Of a stretch of DNA of 22,412 nt, positions 6,209-13,200 are shown piece by piece (within the stretch, counting starts at the first letter, position 1; each line of letters starts with the position of its first letter). The DNA lies in IMG/VR virus record IMGVR_UViG_3300013104_000076, positions 1 to 22,412 of that record. One strand, written 5' to 3'. The position numbers were made by a program, and so were the translations under genes. Source of the DNA: a virus. The notes below the pieces were generated by a model that was not told the origin of the DNA, did not search any database, and worked only from the letters and a program-made list of their open reading frames with translations.

Positions 6209-7506
6209 GACGCAACCCCATGCCGATAATCCCCAGGCTCATGCGACATGCTATTCACCGAAGCGAAATGCGGGCGCCAAGCCAAGCGGATCTTACCCGT
6301 CTCACCATGCCGGTTCTTCTCAATAATCATCTCAATCTCGCCTTCCATTTCCTCGTCATCCCGGTGCAGAAGGATGATGTTGTCCGCGTGAGCTTCAATG
6401 CCGCCCGACTCGCGAAGATCAGCCATCGTCGGGCGGGGGTCTGCCCGTTGCGTCGATCCACGGTTCACCTGCGCCAGGGCAAGCACATGACAGTCAAACT
6501 CTTTTGCAAGGTGCTTGCAGTCTTCCGCGATGCGCGACACTTGCCGTTCGCGGGTGTCACGCTGATCAGCCGGCGCACATAGTTGAAGGTAGTCGATGAT
6601 GACCAAAGGGACGGGCCCGCGACGCTTCCACGTCCTCACTGACGCCCTGATCTGGGCCATGGTGATGCGTGATGCTTCTTCGATGTAAACAGGCCATTCA
6701 GCAGCTTTCGTGCGATGCCTTGCAAGTTTCTGCCAGTCAGTCTCGCTCAACGAGTGCGAGTTGATGCGGTGCAAGTCGATGCCCTCAGCCGCGGCGGCCA
6801 TGCGCCCAACAACTTCGTGTTCTTTCATCTCAAGGGAGAAGAAGCCAGCCCCGTACTTTGACGCAGCCACGGCGGCGCAGCCAGCAACGAGGGATTTACC
6901 CACCGCGGGCCGAGCGCCAAGGATGGTGAGCTGCCCAGGATGCCAGCCGCCGTTGAACTTATGGTCCAGTTCGTGCCAGCCGGTCGGGTAGGACTTGCCT
7001 CGGGGCGCTGACCACAAATCCATGGCGTCATCCAACGCGGCGGCATAGGTGCGGATCTTCACGCCGGATGCCGCATTCACTGACTCGTCAAGGATGGCCC
7101 TTGCATCGTCCAGGACTTGCTCTGTCTGGTCCCACCCGGCTTCGAGCGCCATCTGCTTGAGCCTGCGCCCGACCCCACCAAGCCGGCGCAGCCTTGCGAG
7201 GCCGGTCACGATGGATGCGTAGTGCGGTGCCGCGGACCCGACTGGCGCAACATTTATGCACTCATACAGGTAGGTGAGGTCCATACCGCTGATGGGGTTA
7301 GTGATGAGTTTCTGCGCCAACGCAATCGGCGTTACAGGCTTGCCGGCGCGGGCTTCTTCCACGATGATCAGCCACAGTTGCTCGTGGATTGGGGCGAAGA
7401 AGTCTTCGGGTTCGATGGTGAGGTCATCGAGGATACGTTGGTCCAGCATTACCGCGCCGATGATTGCCCGTTCTGCGTCCTGGTCTTCCCTGACTTTATC
7501 GCTCAT
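6205..7506 (-). CDS. dnaB: DnaB-type replicative DNA helicase
   Basis: A 433-aa hexameric helicase of the DnaB family. The N-terminal domain (about 8-105, starting QDAERAIIGAVML) is the helical DnaB-N domain. The RecA-like domain follows a linker: Walker A GARPAVGKS (197-205), catalytic glutamate in FFSLEM (E226), Walker B LVIIDYLQL (301-309), the H4-like LALAQVNRG (342-350) and DLRESGGIEAHAD (363-375). It unwinds the phage fork, presumably loaded by the initiator encoded just upstream and paired with host primase. Its length is typical. The start overlaps the upstream stop by ATGA. Confidence 0.95.
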   Translation of the reverse strand: MSDKVREDQDAERAIIGAVMLDQRILDDLTIEPEDFFAPIHEQLWLIIVEEARAGKPVTPIALAQKLITNPISGMDLTYLYECINVAPVGSAAPHYASIVTGLARLRRLGGVGRRLKQMALEAGWDQTEQVLDDARAILDESVNAASGVKIRTYAAALDDAMDLWSAPRGKSYPTGWHELDHKFNGGWHPGQLTILGARPAVGKSLVAGCAAVAASKYGAGFFSLEMKEHEVVGRMAAAAEGIDLHRINSHSLSETDWQKLARHRTKAAEWPVYIEEASRITMAQIRASVRTWKRRGPVPLVIIDYLQLCAPADQRDTRERQVSRIAEDCKHLAKEFDCHVLALAQVNRGSTQRADPRPTMADLRESGGIEAHADNIILLHRDDEEMEGEIEMIIEKNRHGETGKIRLAWRPHFASVNSMSHEPGDYRHGVAS

Positions 7507-8432
7507 GCTGCCAGCTTCCTTTTAGCTTCTTCGAGGCGTTCCTGCTGGTGCGCGGCTCGCTGTTCCTTCTTCCACGCGATTTCGCCGGCAACATCTAAAC
7601 CTTCGGGGGGTGTCCCTGGCGTCCAAACGTCTCGGCCTAGGATCGCTTCGACGTTGATTTCACCGGTTGGGGTTACGGGTCCGGTTTTGTTCTTGTCCCA
7701 GTCCTCCAAGGCGGCGAGGCGGAGTTGGTCGTATTTGTCGCGGAACGTTGGCATGGACAGAATGTTCTTCCGCCAGAAGGTGTTGGCTTGTGACCAGCGG
7801 ATGAGGTTGGCGGCTTTGTCTGGTTCTCGGTTGTCGAGGTCGATCATGCGTCGTGCTGCGTCGGTCCAGGTTCTTCCGATGGTGGGGCGTAGTGAGCCGT
7901 TTGCTTCGATGGTGTCGGCTAGTAGTTCGCAGAGCATTTTTACGTCTTCACGGATTTCCACCGAAGAAGCTTTAGCTTCTTTATTAGGGGTCGGGTCGGG
8001 TCGGGTCGGGTCGGGGTTACGAACGTTTTCCGAACTGTTCGTGTCCGTTCGCCCGAACATGCCTTGCTCTTCGCCTTGTTCTAGGGGTTTTTTCTGTTTA
8101 CGTCGGGCCCGCAACTCCTTCATGCGCTCCCTACTTGCGGCCCGCTCAGCGTCTACGTCCTTCTTGCTTGGCTGGTACTCGTGCCAGTTGCAGAACGTAT
8201 ATCCGCCTTGCGTACGCTCCCAAAGACCAACCTCGACCAGCGCGACGGGCGCTGCGGGAGGTCCGCCGAACTCTGAAATCATGTAATCGGGGACGTGTCC
8301 GTCAGTGAGTTGGTCGGCAGCCCATGACCCTGCGACTGTCCACAAACCCACAGCGGCGAACCTAACTCGCTTGGGGATTCTCAGTAGTTTCCTGGATGAG
8401 TGGAATCCGTCATCGACTTTGAACCAAGCCAT
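7503..8432 (-). CDS. Replication initiator/helicase-loader-like protein
   Basis: A 309-aa protein starting MAWFKVDDGFHSSRKLLRIP, a hallmark of actinophage replication-initiation (replisome organiser) proteins with an N-terminal winged helix (about 1-95). A basic linker (RMKELRARRKQKK) leads to a low-complexity D-P-T-R-P-D-P-T segment encoded by pentanucleotide repeats (about 139-149), then a helical C-terminal domain that may contact the helicase. By analogy with lambda O, the initiator gene may contain the origin itself. ATG follows the upstream TAG directly, with AGGA in front. It lies immediately upstream of, and coupled to, dnaB. Confidence 0.75.
   Translation of the reverse strand: MAWFKVDDGFHSSRKLLRIPKRVRFAAVGLWTVAGSWAADQLTDGHVPDYMISEFGGPPAAPVALVEVGLWERTQGGYTFCNWHEYQPSKKDVDAERAASRERMKELRARRKQKKPLEQGEEQGMFGRTDTNSSENVRNPDPTRPDPTPNKEAKASSVEIREDVKMLCELLADTIEANGSLRPTIGRTWTDAARRMIDLDNREPDKAANLIRWSQANTFWRKNILSMPTFRDKYDQLRLAALEDWDKNKTGPVTPTGEINVEAILGRDVWTPGTPPEGLDVAGEIAWKKEQRAAHQQERLEEAKRKLAA
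7987..8016. repeat. TCGGG tandem repeat inside the initiator gene
   Basis: Five perfect tandem copies of TCGGG (7991-8015) after a GGGG, giving six G-runs on the plus strand spaced by TC. It encodes the Pro-Asp-Thr-Arg linker of the initiator protein on the minus strand. A short-unit repeat within an initiator gene is a candidate origin feature, and the motif can also form a G-quadruplex. The AT-rich flank (about 7970-7986, TTTAGCTTCTTTATTA) could be a melting site. Confidence 0.6.
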
Positions 8433-8543
8433 CTAGCTTCCTGCCTTTTTGCGTTGTTCGCGTTGTTCTCGCATGGTTTGTTTCCGGGCCCGGTCGGCTT
8501 GCTTGCGTGACTGCCGGCGCTCCCGATCAGAGGCGGCAGTCAC
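8433..8543 (-). CDS. Small highly basic protein
   Basis: A 36-aa Arg/Gln/Lys-rich peptide (MTAASDRERRQSRKQADRAR..., ending RKKAGS), predicted as one charged helix. It starts with GTG overlapping the upstream TGA (GTGA), and its TAG is followed immediately by the initiator ATG. It could be a small nucleic-acid-binding peptide or a translational-coupling spacer. No family recognised. Confidence 0.5.
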   Translation of the reverse strand: MTAASDRERRQSRKQADRARKQTMREQREQRKKAGS

Positions 8544-8842
8544 GCTCGTACTTCCAGGATGTTCTTGTGAGGCATCCGGTAGTCTCCGAAGTCCCCGTTG
8601 ACGGTAACGGTGGTGGCGTTGACCCTGATGACGCGGTGCCATCCGTAGATTGTCCGTATAGCGCGGGCCGTTTTGAGTTCTTCATGCGTGAACGGGACAG
8701 GCTTGTTGCGTTCGGCGTAGAGTGCGGCGTTACGTTCTGCCTCAGCGTCCCTAGCTGCCTTCGCTTCGGCTAACGATTGGTCGATGCTGCGTTCTGTTGC
8801 TGCTGCACGTGCCCGGTAGGCGCTGCGGGTATCACGCTTCAT
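8540..8842 (-). CDS. Conserved actinophage protein, helical N-terminus plus beta domain
   Basis: A 100-aa protein. The first 50 residues are a charged Ala/Arg/Glu-rich helix. The second half (FTHEELKTARAIRTIYGWHRVIRVNATTV..., ending KNILEVRA) matches a small beta-barrel-like module seen in many actinophage early operons (T/R-I-x-x-G-W-H-R-V-x-R-V-N pattern). Its function is unknown. The ATG overlaps the upstream stop (ATGA). Confidence 0.65.
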   Translation of the reverse strand: MKRDTRSAYRARAAATERSIDQSLAEAKAARDAEAERNAALYAERNKPVPFTHEELKTARAIRTIYGWHRVIRVNATTVTVNGDFGDYRMPHKNILEVRA

Positions 8843-9138
8843 GCTGCCTGCTTTCGTTGGTTGTGTTCGTGGATTTCGGCAGCGGCGGCGAGGAGTCCTT
8901 GTGGTCCGCCGTAGCGTGGTTCGGGGAGTTGTTCGCGGCGGTTGCTGAATGGTTGTTCGATGAGGCGTGTGGTGCGGTTTTGGGTTTCGATGATGCGTTG
9001 TTCGATGCGCTGGTTTTCGCGTTGGATTTTGCGGGCTAGGCGTTCGGCTTCACGTGCGCGGTCGAGTTCGGCTTGGAGGCGTTGTTTGCGTTCGAGGGCT
9101 TCTTGGATGGTGTTGCCGCGGTAGGTGTAGCCGGCCAT
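8839..9138 (-). CDS. Coiled-coil protein, unknown function
   Basis: A 99-aa protein beginning MAGYTYRGNTIQEALERKQR, followed by a long Arg/Glu/Gln-rich coiled coil (about 12-60) and a glycine/proline turn (EPRYGGPQGLLAAAAEIHEH). The start shares one base with the upstream stop (TGATG). It may be an oligomeric adaptor; nothing more specific is supported. Confidence 0.6.
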   Translation of the reverse strand: MAGYTYRGNTIQEALERKQRLQAELDRAREAERLARKIQRENQRIEQRIIETQNRTTRLIEQPFSNRREQLPEPRYGGPQGLLAAAAEIHEHNQRKQAA

Positions 9139-9287
9139 CAGTTGGTTCCTTTCGTGTAGGGGCGGCAGTCGGGGCAGTGGGTGGGTTTGTGTTTGTCGTG
9201 GTTTGGTCGTAGGATGCCGCAGCGTCCGCAGGTGTATGTGCGTGGTGGTTGGGTTGGGTATGGTTTGGATCTGGCGAGGATGCTCAT
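9138..9287 (-). CDS. Small zinc-ribbon protein
   Basis: A 49-aa protein with CGRC and CPDC separated by 15 residues (TYTCGRCGILRP... then THCPDCRPYTKGTN), a minimal four-cysteine zinc ribbon. The start at 9287 (MSILARSKP) overlaps the upstream stop by ATGA. Such mini zinc ribbons are common in actinophage early operons, and none has a proven role. Confidence 0.65.
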   Translation of the reverse strand: MSILARSKPYPTQPPRTYTCGRCGILRPNHDKHKPTHCPDCRPYTKGTN

Positions 9288-9433
9288 TTGGTGTCCCAGG
9301 TTCGGCGGAATTCGGGTGTGGTGACGTTGCAGGGGGAGTGCACGCATGTGTCCCAGGTGTTGGCGTGGTGGTTGCGTTCGTGCCATTTGCGGATTTTGGC
9401 TACGTTGTCGGCCATTGTGTTTTTGAGGCTCAT
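9284..9433 (-). CDS. Small Cys/His-containing protein
   Basis: A 49-aa protein (MSLKNTMADNVAKIRKWHER..., then TWDTCVHSPC). The W-H-x-x-x-x-H-A-N-T-W-x-T-C-x-x-x-x-C layout suggests one metal site. The start at 9433 has a strong AAAGGAG site nine bases upstream. It is the first gene below the large inverted repeat, so its expression may be affected by that structure. Confidence 0.6.
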   Translation of the reverse strand: MSLKNTMADNVAKIRKWHERNHHANTWDTCVHSPCNVTTPEFRRTWDTK

Positions 9434-9457
9434 GCGTTCACTCCTTTGGCTTGTTGG

Positions 9458-9512
9458 TGTGCGAGATAACGACCATTTGAGGTTTACGCAGGAATGGTCG
9501 TTATCTCGCACA
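9458..9512. repeat. Perfect 20-bp inverted repeat below ssb
   Basis: TGTGCGAGATAACGACCATT (9458-9477) is repeated exactly in inverse orientation at 9493-9512, with a 15-base loop between. It fills most of the gap between the ssb stop (9523) and the ribosome site of the next gene. There is no T-run after it on either strand, so it is not a normal intrinsic terminator. It could be an RNA-processing stem, a protein-binding operator or a replication-related site. Confidence 0.9.
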
Positions 9513-9522
9513 TGGGGTTTGG

Positions 9523-10023
9523 TTAGAACGCCGGCTCGTTGGCGGGTCCGTTTCCCCAACCGCCCGCGTCTTGTGTTGCGGGTGCGGCCCAGGGGTCTTG
9601 CTGTGGGGCCTGCTGTGTGCGTGCGGGCTGCTGCTGGTTGCCGCCGCCGTTCCCTGACCGTTGGGTGCGGTTGACCTTCGCGTTGGCGTACTTGAGTGAG
9701 GGGCCGATGTCGTCAACTTCGAACTCGATGACGGTTCGCTTTTCGCCCTCCTTCGTTTCGTACGAGCGGGACTTGAGGCGACCCTGGGCTATGACGCCCA
9801 TGCCCTTAGTCAGTGATTCGGCTACGTTCTCCGCAGCTTCACGCCACACGGACGAGCGGAGGAACAGGGTTTCGCCGTCCTTCCATTCGTTGCTTTGCTT
9901 GTCGAACGTGCGCGGGGTCGATGCGATGGTGAAGTTGGTGACCGCTGACCCTGACGGGGTGAATCGGAGTTCGGGATCGTTGGTGAGGTTGCCGGTAACA
10001 GTGAGGGTGGTTTCGTTCGCCAT
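9523..10023 (-). CDS. ssb: Single-stranded DNA-binding protein
   Basis: A 166-aa SSB. The OB-fold spans about 1-112 ([20 protein letters not shown], then [21 protein letters not shown] and [20 protein letters not shown]), followed by a Gly/Gln/Pro-rich disordered tail. The C-terminal tip is ANEPAF, a variant of the acidic DDDIPF tip that usually binds partner proteins, so host partner contacts may be weakened. It coats ssDNA during replication and recombination. It lies with the YqaJ exonuclease block. AGGA is upstream of the ATG. Confidence 0.95.
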   Translation of the reverse strand: MANETTLTVTGNLTNDPELRFTPSGSAVTNFTIASTPRTFDKQSNEWKDGETLFLRSSVWREAAENVAESLTKGMGVIAQGRLKSRSYETKEGEKRTVIEFEVDDIGPSLKYANAKVNRTQRSGNGGGNQQQPARTQQAPQQDPWAAPATQDAGGWGNGPANEPAF

Positions 10024-10026
10024 GAT

Positions 10027-10488
10027 TTAGGCTGCTTCCTGGTTGTTGTTGTAAATTTCATTGCGCTTGGCTTCTACCGCAACCGCAGCTTCTTCGAGTG
10101 TTGAGAAGTAGCCAGCGGATATGACCCTGCCGTAGTGCCAGACTCTTGCTTGCCACTTTTTTGAGCGCCGGTTCCAAGTCACTCCTCGAACGCCTGATGT
10201 GCTGTTTGACTGCGCACCCTTACGGTTTTCGGTGTTCTTCTTGTGACTTACCGCCCTGAGGTGGTCAGGCCGAACGCATGGCCGGTTGTGGCATATGTGG
10301 TCAATTTCCATACCAGGAGGGATGTCTCCATTGGCCAGCCGGTAGGAGAACCTGTGCGCTAGGTTGCCGTTGGACTGAGTGCTGAACATCCCGTAACCAT
10401 CAGTTTTAGTTCCTGCGGTCCAAGTCCAGCACTCACCTGACTTGTCAACCTTTTCCCAAAAACGCTGTTCCTCGGTCTTGCGATGCAC
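10027..10488 (-). CDS. HNH homing endonuclease with AP2 DNA-binding domain
   Basis: A 153-aa free-standing homing endonuclease. The N-terminal module WEKVDKSGECWTW leads to the HNH core (AHRFSYRLANGDIPPGMEIDH, then CHNRPCVRPDHLRAV), followed by a conserved NTENR and a C-terminal AP2-type domain (SGVRGVTWNRRSKKWQARV, then AGYFSTLEEAAVAVEAKRN). The GTG start overlaps the upstream TAG (TAGTG) and has AAAGG seven bases before it. It sits between a zinc-ribbon gene and ssb and is probably a mobile intruder that does not break either gene. It is a paralog of the gene at 13894-14382. Confidence 0.9.
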   Translation of the reverse strand: MHRKTEEQRFWEKVDKSGECWTWTAGTKTDGYGMFSTQSNGNLAHRFSYRLANGDIPPGMEIDHICHNRPCVRPDHLRAVSHKKNTENRKGAQSNSTSGVRGVTWNRRSKKWQARVWHYGRVISAGYFSTLEEAAVAVEAKRNEIYNNNQEAA

Positions 10489-10685
10489 TAGGCAGCCTTT
10501 CGGTGGTTGGTTTGTTCGGTGTCGCTGGTCCAGTGGTAGAAGCCGAACCGACACTCATAGAAAAATGCGGCTGGGTCGCCGCCGTTGCGTGCCCAGACTT
10601 TGGCGTGGAGTAGGCGGGCCGCGGGAAGGTTAGAAGACTTCACTTTCCCGCAGGAGCATTTGTTACTGTTCGGCTGGTTGGGCAT
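10488..10685 (-). CDS. Small zinc-ribbon protein
   Basis: A 65-aa protein. CSCGKVKSSNLPAARLLHAK followed by FYECRFGFYHWT gives a C-x-C-G-K...A...Y-x-C...W/H-W pattern common to small actinophage zinc proteins. The start at 10685 lies within the end of the upstream gene (23-base overlap) and has only a weak ribosome site, so coupled translation is likely. Its stop overlaps the start of the homing endonuclease. Confidence 0.55.
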   Translation of the reverse strand: MPNQPNSNKCSCGKVKSSNLPAARLLHAKVWARNGGDPAAFFYECRFGFYHWTSDTEQTNHRKAA

Positions 10686-11205
10686 GGGACTTGATCTTGT
10701 TGAGCATGTCCGGGCCTTCCCCTGCTTGTTGCGCGGCCATGTATACGGCTTTGACGTTCTCAAGGTCGCCGGCTGCTAGTGCCGCTTCAGCAAGCCAGTC
10801 ACGCTTGTGCGCTGGTGCTGCGAGGGGCTGCACGGTGAACACCGCGGAACGGCCCTTCTTGACCAGCAGCGGAACCTTCAACGGCTTATCGAGGCCGGTC
10901 ATGTGGCTGATGCGTGTTCCGCCTACAGCCTCGTTACCGAACTGCACTGACGGGTCACAGAACAATGTCACGCTCTGTCCTATGTACGCTGCTGCTTTAG
11001 TGCCCCAGGCTGCGGCGATGACCCTTCGCATGGACTTGCCGGGGCGCCATACGCGGGGGAACCCTGCGAGGTGGAAGTTGAATGGCTGTTCGTTGTTGTG
11101 TTTGCTGACGTTCTCGATGGTGAACGTGCGCGGTCCTGCAACAAGATCTATCGCGTCGAGCTGGTCACTCTTTGGTGCCAAGCTCTCGGTCATATCAAGG
11201 TCCAT
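10663..11205 (-). CDS. Conserved phage protein of the recombination block
   Basis: A 180-aa protein. Residues 18-125 form a beta-rich domain (RTFTIENVS, HLAGFPRVWRPGKSMRRVIAA, AAYIGQSVTLFCDPSVQFG, VGGTRISHMTGLDKPLKV) found in many actinobacterial prophages next to YqaJ exonucleases and SSB. It may be a nucleic-acid-binding partner of the exonuclease, in the position where RecT or Erf would be expected, but it lacks their visible motifs. The start overlaps the YqaJ stop (TAATG). A second ATG at 11193 is also possible. Confidence 0.65.
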   Translation of the reverse strand: MDLDMTESLAPKSDQLDAIDLVAGPRTFTIENVSKHNNEQPFNFHLAGFPRVWRPGKSMRRVIAAAWGTKAAAYIGQSVTLFCDPSVQFGNEAVGGTRISHMTGLDKPLKVPLLVKKGRSAVFTVQPLAAPAHKRDWLAEAALAAGDLENVKAVYMAAQQAGEGPDMLNKIKSHAQPAEQ

Positions 11206-11927
11206 TAGAATCCAATCTCAATTTCTGGGTAGTGGTCGATGCGTTTTGTGTTGGGCTTGCCTGCTGTTTGGATTCGGTAGTTGCCGATCATGATTTGGGC
11301 GGTGTCTTCGAAGGTGTTGGCGGCTTCGAGGATGGCTTGTTGCCACTTTGGGTCGGGCAGAACCCGCTTGACGTAGAGGGGCATTCCGCCGCAATAGCTC
11401 ACGTAGTCGCACCATTGACGACCGGAAACCAGTAGCCCGCATTGGATTTGGGCCATGTTCTCTAAAGGCACTTCGTCGGCCAGGATCGTTGTGAGGTGTT
11501 TCTTCTGGCGGCGCGACTTGATTTCGATCAACCCGTCTTCGCCTACCAATCCATCGGGCGAGTACCCAATCCGGTATGTTCCGAACTGGCGGGTCATGAA
11601 CCCGATTTCATGGGCTGGTGCGTAGTGCTCGGAGTAGATGTCACGGGCGTAGGGTTCATCGAGTGTGCCGCGTTCCATGTCGGCTGATACGTAGATGGGC
11701 TCGACATGGCCTGTGATGCGTTCGGCCACTAGTGATGCGGTGAGTGCGCGGGAGCAGTCGTTTGCTGCGACCTTGACTGTTTTCGGGGTGATGAATTGCC
11801 CGACAACTGAGGCTGTGATTATTCCGCAGCGTGCTTGCAGCCATTCGTCTGTGCCTTGTACGAGGTTGTCGAATACTTGCAGGTCGCCGGGTTGTTGTTG
11901 GTCTTGGTCGGTGATCGTTGCGCTCAT
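11205..11927 (-). CDS. YqaJ-like viral recombinase / 5'-3' exonuclease
   Basis: A 240-aa lambda-exonuclease-type PDDEXK nuclease. Visible motifs are GTDEWLQARCGIITAS (25-40), ERGTLDEPYARDIY (E91 region), the core YSPDGLVGEDGLIEIKSRR (D125, E135, K137) and MAQIQCGLLVSGRQWCDYVSY (Q160, Q162). It would resect double-stranded DNA 5' to 3' for single-strand annealing. The start at 11927 has GAGGA upstream and overlaps the stop of the cysteine-rich small gene (ATGA). The usual annealase partner is not obvious, and the next gene may take that role. Confidence 0.9.
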   Translation of the reverse strand: MSATITDQDQQQPGDLQVFDNLVQGTDEWLQARCGIITASVVGQFITPKTVKVAANDCSRALTASLVAERITGHVEPIYVSADMERGTLDEPYARDIYSEHYAPAHEIGFMTRQFGTYRIGYSPDGLVGEDGLIEIKSRRQKKHLTTILADEVPLENMAQIQCGLLVSGRQWCDYVSYCGGMPLYVKRVLPDPKWQQAILEAANTFEDTAQIMIGNYRIQTAGKPNTKRIDHYPEIEIGF

Positions 11928-12046
11928 TCGGTGTCCTCGGTCCCTAGCTCGGTTGTGATTGCGTCGTCTTGTTTGCAGCAGCAGTCGGGGCCGCAAGTGG
12001 CTTCGAGCAGTGTTTTGCGTTTCTTAGCCCGCTCGTCGGCTGTCAT
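11924..12046 (-). CDS. Small cysteine-rich protein
   Basis: A 40-aa frame (MTADERAKKRKTLLEATCGP..., then DCCCKQDD, with an acidic C-terminus). Four cysteines occur within seven residues (C-x4-CCC). It overlaps both neighbours by ATGA, which strongly suggests a real coupled gene. A metal-binding role is possible. No family recognised. Confidence 0.6.
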   Translation of the reverse strand: MTADERAKKRKTLLEATCGPDCCCKQDDAITTELGTEDTE

Positions 12047-12219
12047 GCGACGTCTCCGAAGATCATTTCTTCGAGGTTGGGTGCGATGCGGCGGACCCTC
12101 TGGCGTGCGAGGTGCGCGTCTGCTACGTCGGGGATGTGGTTGAGCAAGGCTTGTTTGGAGGGGTTGAAGATGGATTGTGGTTTGTAGACGTTGTTCGCGG
12201 GGATGGGCATGTGAGTCAT
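12043..12219 (-). CDS. Small hypothetical protein
   Basis: A 58-aa protein (MTHMPIPANNVYKPQSIFNP..., ending EEMIFGDVA), with a proline-rich N-terminus and an Arg-rich middle helix. AAGGAA precedes the ATG by about six bases. It overlaps the next gene by ATGA and is separated from the upstream gene by ten bases. Unknown function. Confidence 0.6.
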   Translation of the reverse strand: MTHMPIPANNVYKPQSIFNPSKQALLNHIPDVADAHLARQRVRRIAPNLEEMIFGDVA

Positions 12220-12229
12220 GGCTGGTTCC

Positions 12230-12520
12230 TTAGCGGGTGATAGGGGCGAGGATGTGGAAGAAATAGCTCATTGGTTCGATGCGGTGACATCCGGGACATT
12301 GGTTGAGGTGGTTGCTTTGGATGCGCTCAACGAACTTGGGGCAGGCTGCGTAAGCTTCGGACCAGCCCGTGCATATGCAATATCCGCGTATGTAATGTGA
12401 TGCGGGTTCGTCTTGGTGAGCATCGCGGTAAGTCGCGTGCTGGGTGTGTTCGCAGGCTTGTTCTTCGAATTCGCCTACGAGTAGTTCGAGGCTGATTTCG
12501 GTTCCTGCTTGGACGGTCAT
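12230..12520 (-). CDS. Cys/His-rich hypothetical protein
   Basis: A 96-aa protein with several candidate metal ligands: EEQACEHTQHATYRDAHQ, RGYCICTGWSEAYAACPKF and NQCPGCHRIEP. This would fit one or two zinc sites, but the spacing does not match a family I know. GGGAG lies upstream of the ATG, which overlaps the stop of the small membrane protein. Confidence 0.6.
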   Translation of the reverse strand: MTVQAGTEISLELLVGEFEEQACEHTQHATYRDAHQDEPASHYIRGYCICTGWSEAYAACPKFVERIQSNHLNQCPGCHRIEPMSYFFHILAPITR

Positions 12521-12651
12521 TGGATGCTCCCGAGTGCTGCGGCGATGGGGAGTGTGCTGAGTGGTAGTACGACGAGGATGAGAACACCTAGTGCGGTTTC
12601 TTTGAGGGATTCGAGTGCGTCACGGTTCCAACGGATCGGTTCACGGCTCAT
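12517..12651 (-). CDS. Small single-pass membrane protein
   Basis: A 44-aa protein: a short charged N-terminus (MSREPIRWNRDALESLKETA) followed by one hydrophobic span at about 21-41 (LGVLILVVLPLSTLPIAAAL). It overlaps both neighbours by ATGA. A tiny early membrane protein could act in exclusion or membrane remodelling, but there is no homology to support this. Confidence 0.6.
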   Translation of the reverse strand: MSREPIRWNRDALESLKETALGVLILVVLPLSTLPIAAALGSIQ

Positions 12652-12812
12652 TGTTGTGCCGCCATCCTGGTTGCTTCCGCGAACGCTTCGGGCTGGGATG
12701 TGTGGTGGCTGATCGTGATGTCATCTGCGTGTCGGACGCTCGCCCACCAGAGGCCCATGTCTTTTACGACGGATGGCTTGTCAGGGTTGGTGCGGAGTGA
12801 GTGGATTTTCAT
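12648..12812 (-). CDS. Small hypothetical protein
   Basis: A 54-aa protein (MKIHSLRTNPDKPSVVKDMG..., then ISHHTSQPEAFAEATRMAAQQ). The beta-strand-then-helix layout with WWASVRHADDITISHHTSQPEAF is seen in small phage proteins of unknown role. The ATG at 12812 has GGAG upstream and overlaps the previous stop (ATGA). Confidence 0.55.
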   Translation of the reverse strand: MKIHSLRTNPDKPSVVKDMGLWWASVRHADDITISHHTSQPEAFAEATRMAAQQ

Positions 12813-13045
12813 TGGCTGTCTCCTGTCTTGCAGACGATGGCGCCGGATAGGTCGATGGCTGGTTTCCGGTAGGGGTTGTCGGCTTTGTTTGGGCGGCTCG
12901 GCAGATCGGCGCATGCGTCCCAGCCCGTCGCGAGCAGTTCGCGTCGGCCGGCGTCAAGCTTGTCTGCCATGCCCATAAGTTGTTGGGCCAGCTTCCGGTT
13001 AGATGCTTTGAGCTGGTCGTTCTCGGCTTGAAGTTCAGCGCTCAT
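12809..13045 (-). CDS. Coiled-coil hypothetical protein
   Basis: A 78-aa protein with an N-terminal leucine-zipper-like helix (MSAELQAENDQLKASNRKLA, continuing to about residue 40), then a proline-rich tail with two cysteines. A strong AAAGGAG site lies before the ATG. Probably oligomeric; the function is unknown. Confidence 0.6.
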   Translation of the reverse strand: MSAELQAENDQLKASNRKLAQQLMGMADKLDAGRRELLATGWDACADLPSRPNKADNPYRKPAIDLSGAIVCKTGDSQ

Positions 13046-13200
13046 TGGTTCTCTCCTTTGCGCCTGGAATCTGCGTCGTCTTCGTACTTGGTTTGTTGTT
13101 GGGCTTGGGTTTCTTCGCGTCCCGCGTAGTACGACCAGTCACGCGGCTCTCGGTACTGGCGGCTCATCAGAGGCCCCACCCGCCGGCTAGGTATGCTCAT
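13042..13200 (-). CDS. Small hypothetical polar protein
   Basis: A 52-aa frame (MSIPSRRVGPLMSRQYREPR..., ending KGENQ), rich in Gln, Arg and Asp, with DWSYYAGREE in the middle. It overlaps both neighbours by ATGA. An internal ATG at 13167 (MSRQYREP) with GGGG upstream is an alternative start. The final codons contain the AAAGGAG ribosome site of the next gene. Confidence 0.5.
   Translation of the reverse strand: MSIPSRRVGPLMSRQYREPRDWSYYAGREETQAQQQTKYEDDADSRRKGENQ

Noticed and set aside
7117-8286. Long open frame on the plus strand opposite the helicase and initiator genes
   Set aside because: It is the antisense shadow of two well-supported genes (DnaB motifs and initiator); the translation has low-complexity Ser/Arg/Ala content and no family features.
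9458-9512. Inverted repeat as an ordinary rho-independent terminator
   Set aside because: There is no run of T after the stem on either strand and the stem is not GC-rich at its base; it is reported as an unexplained repeat instead.
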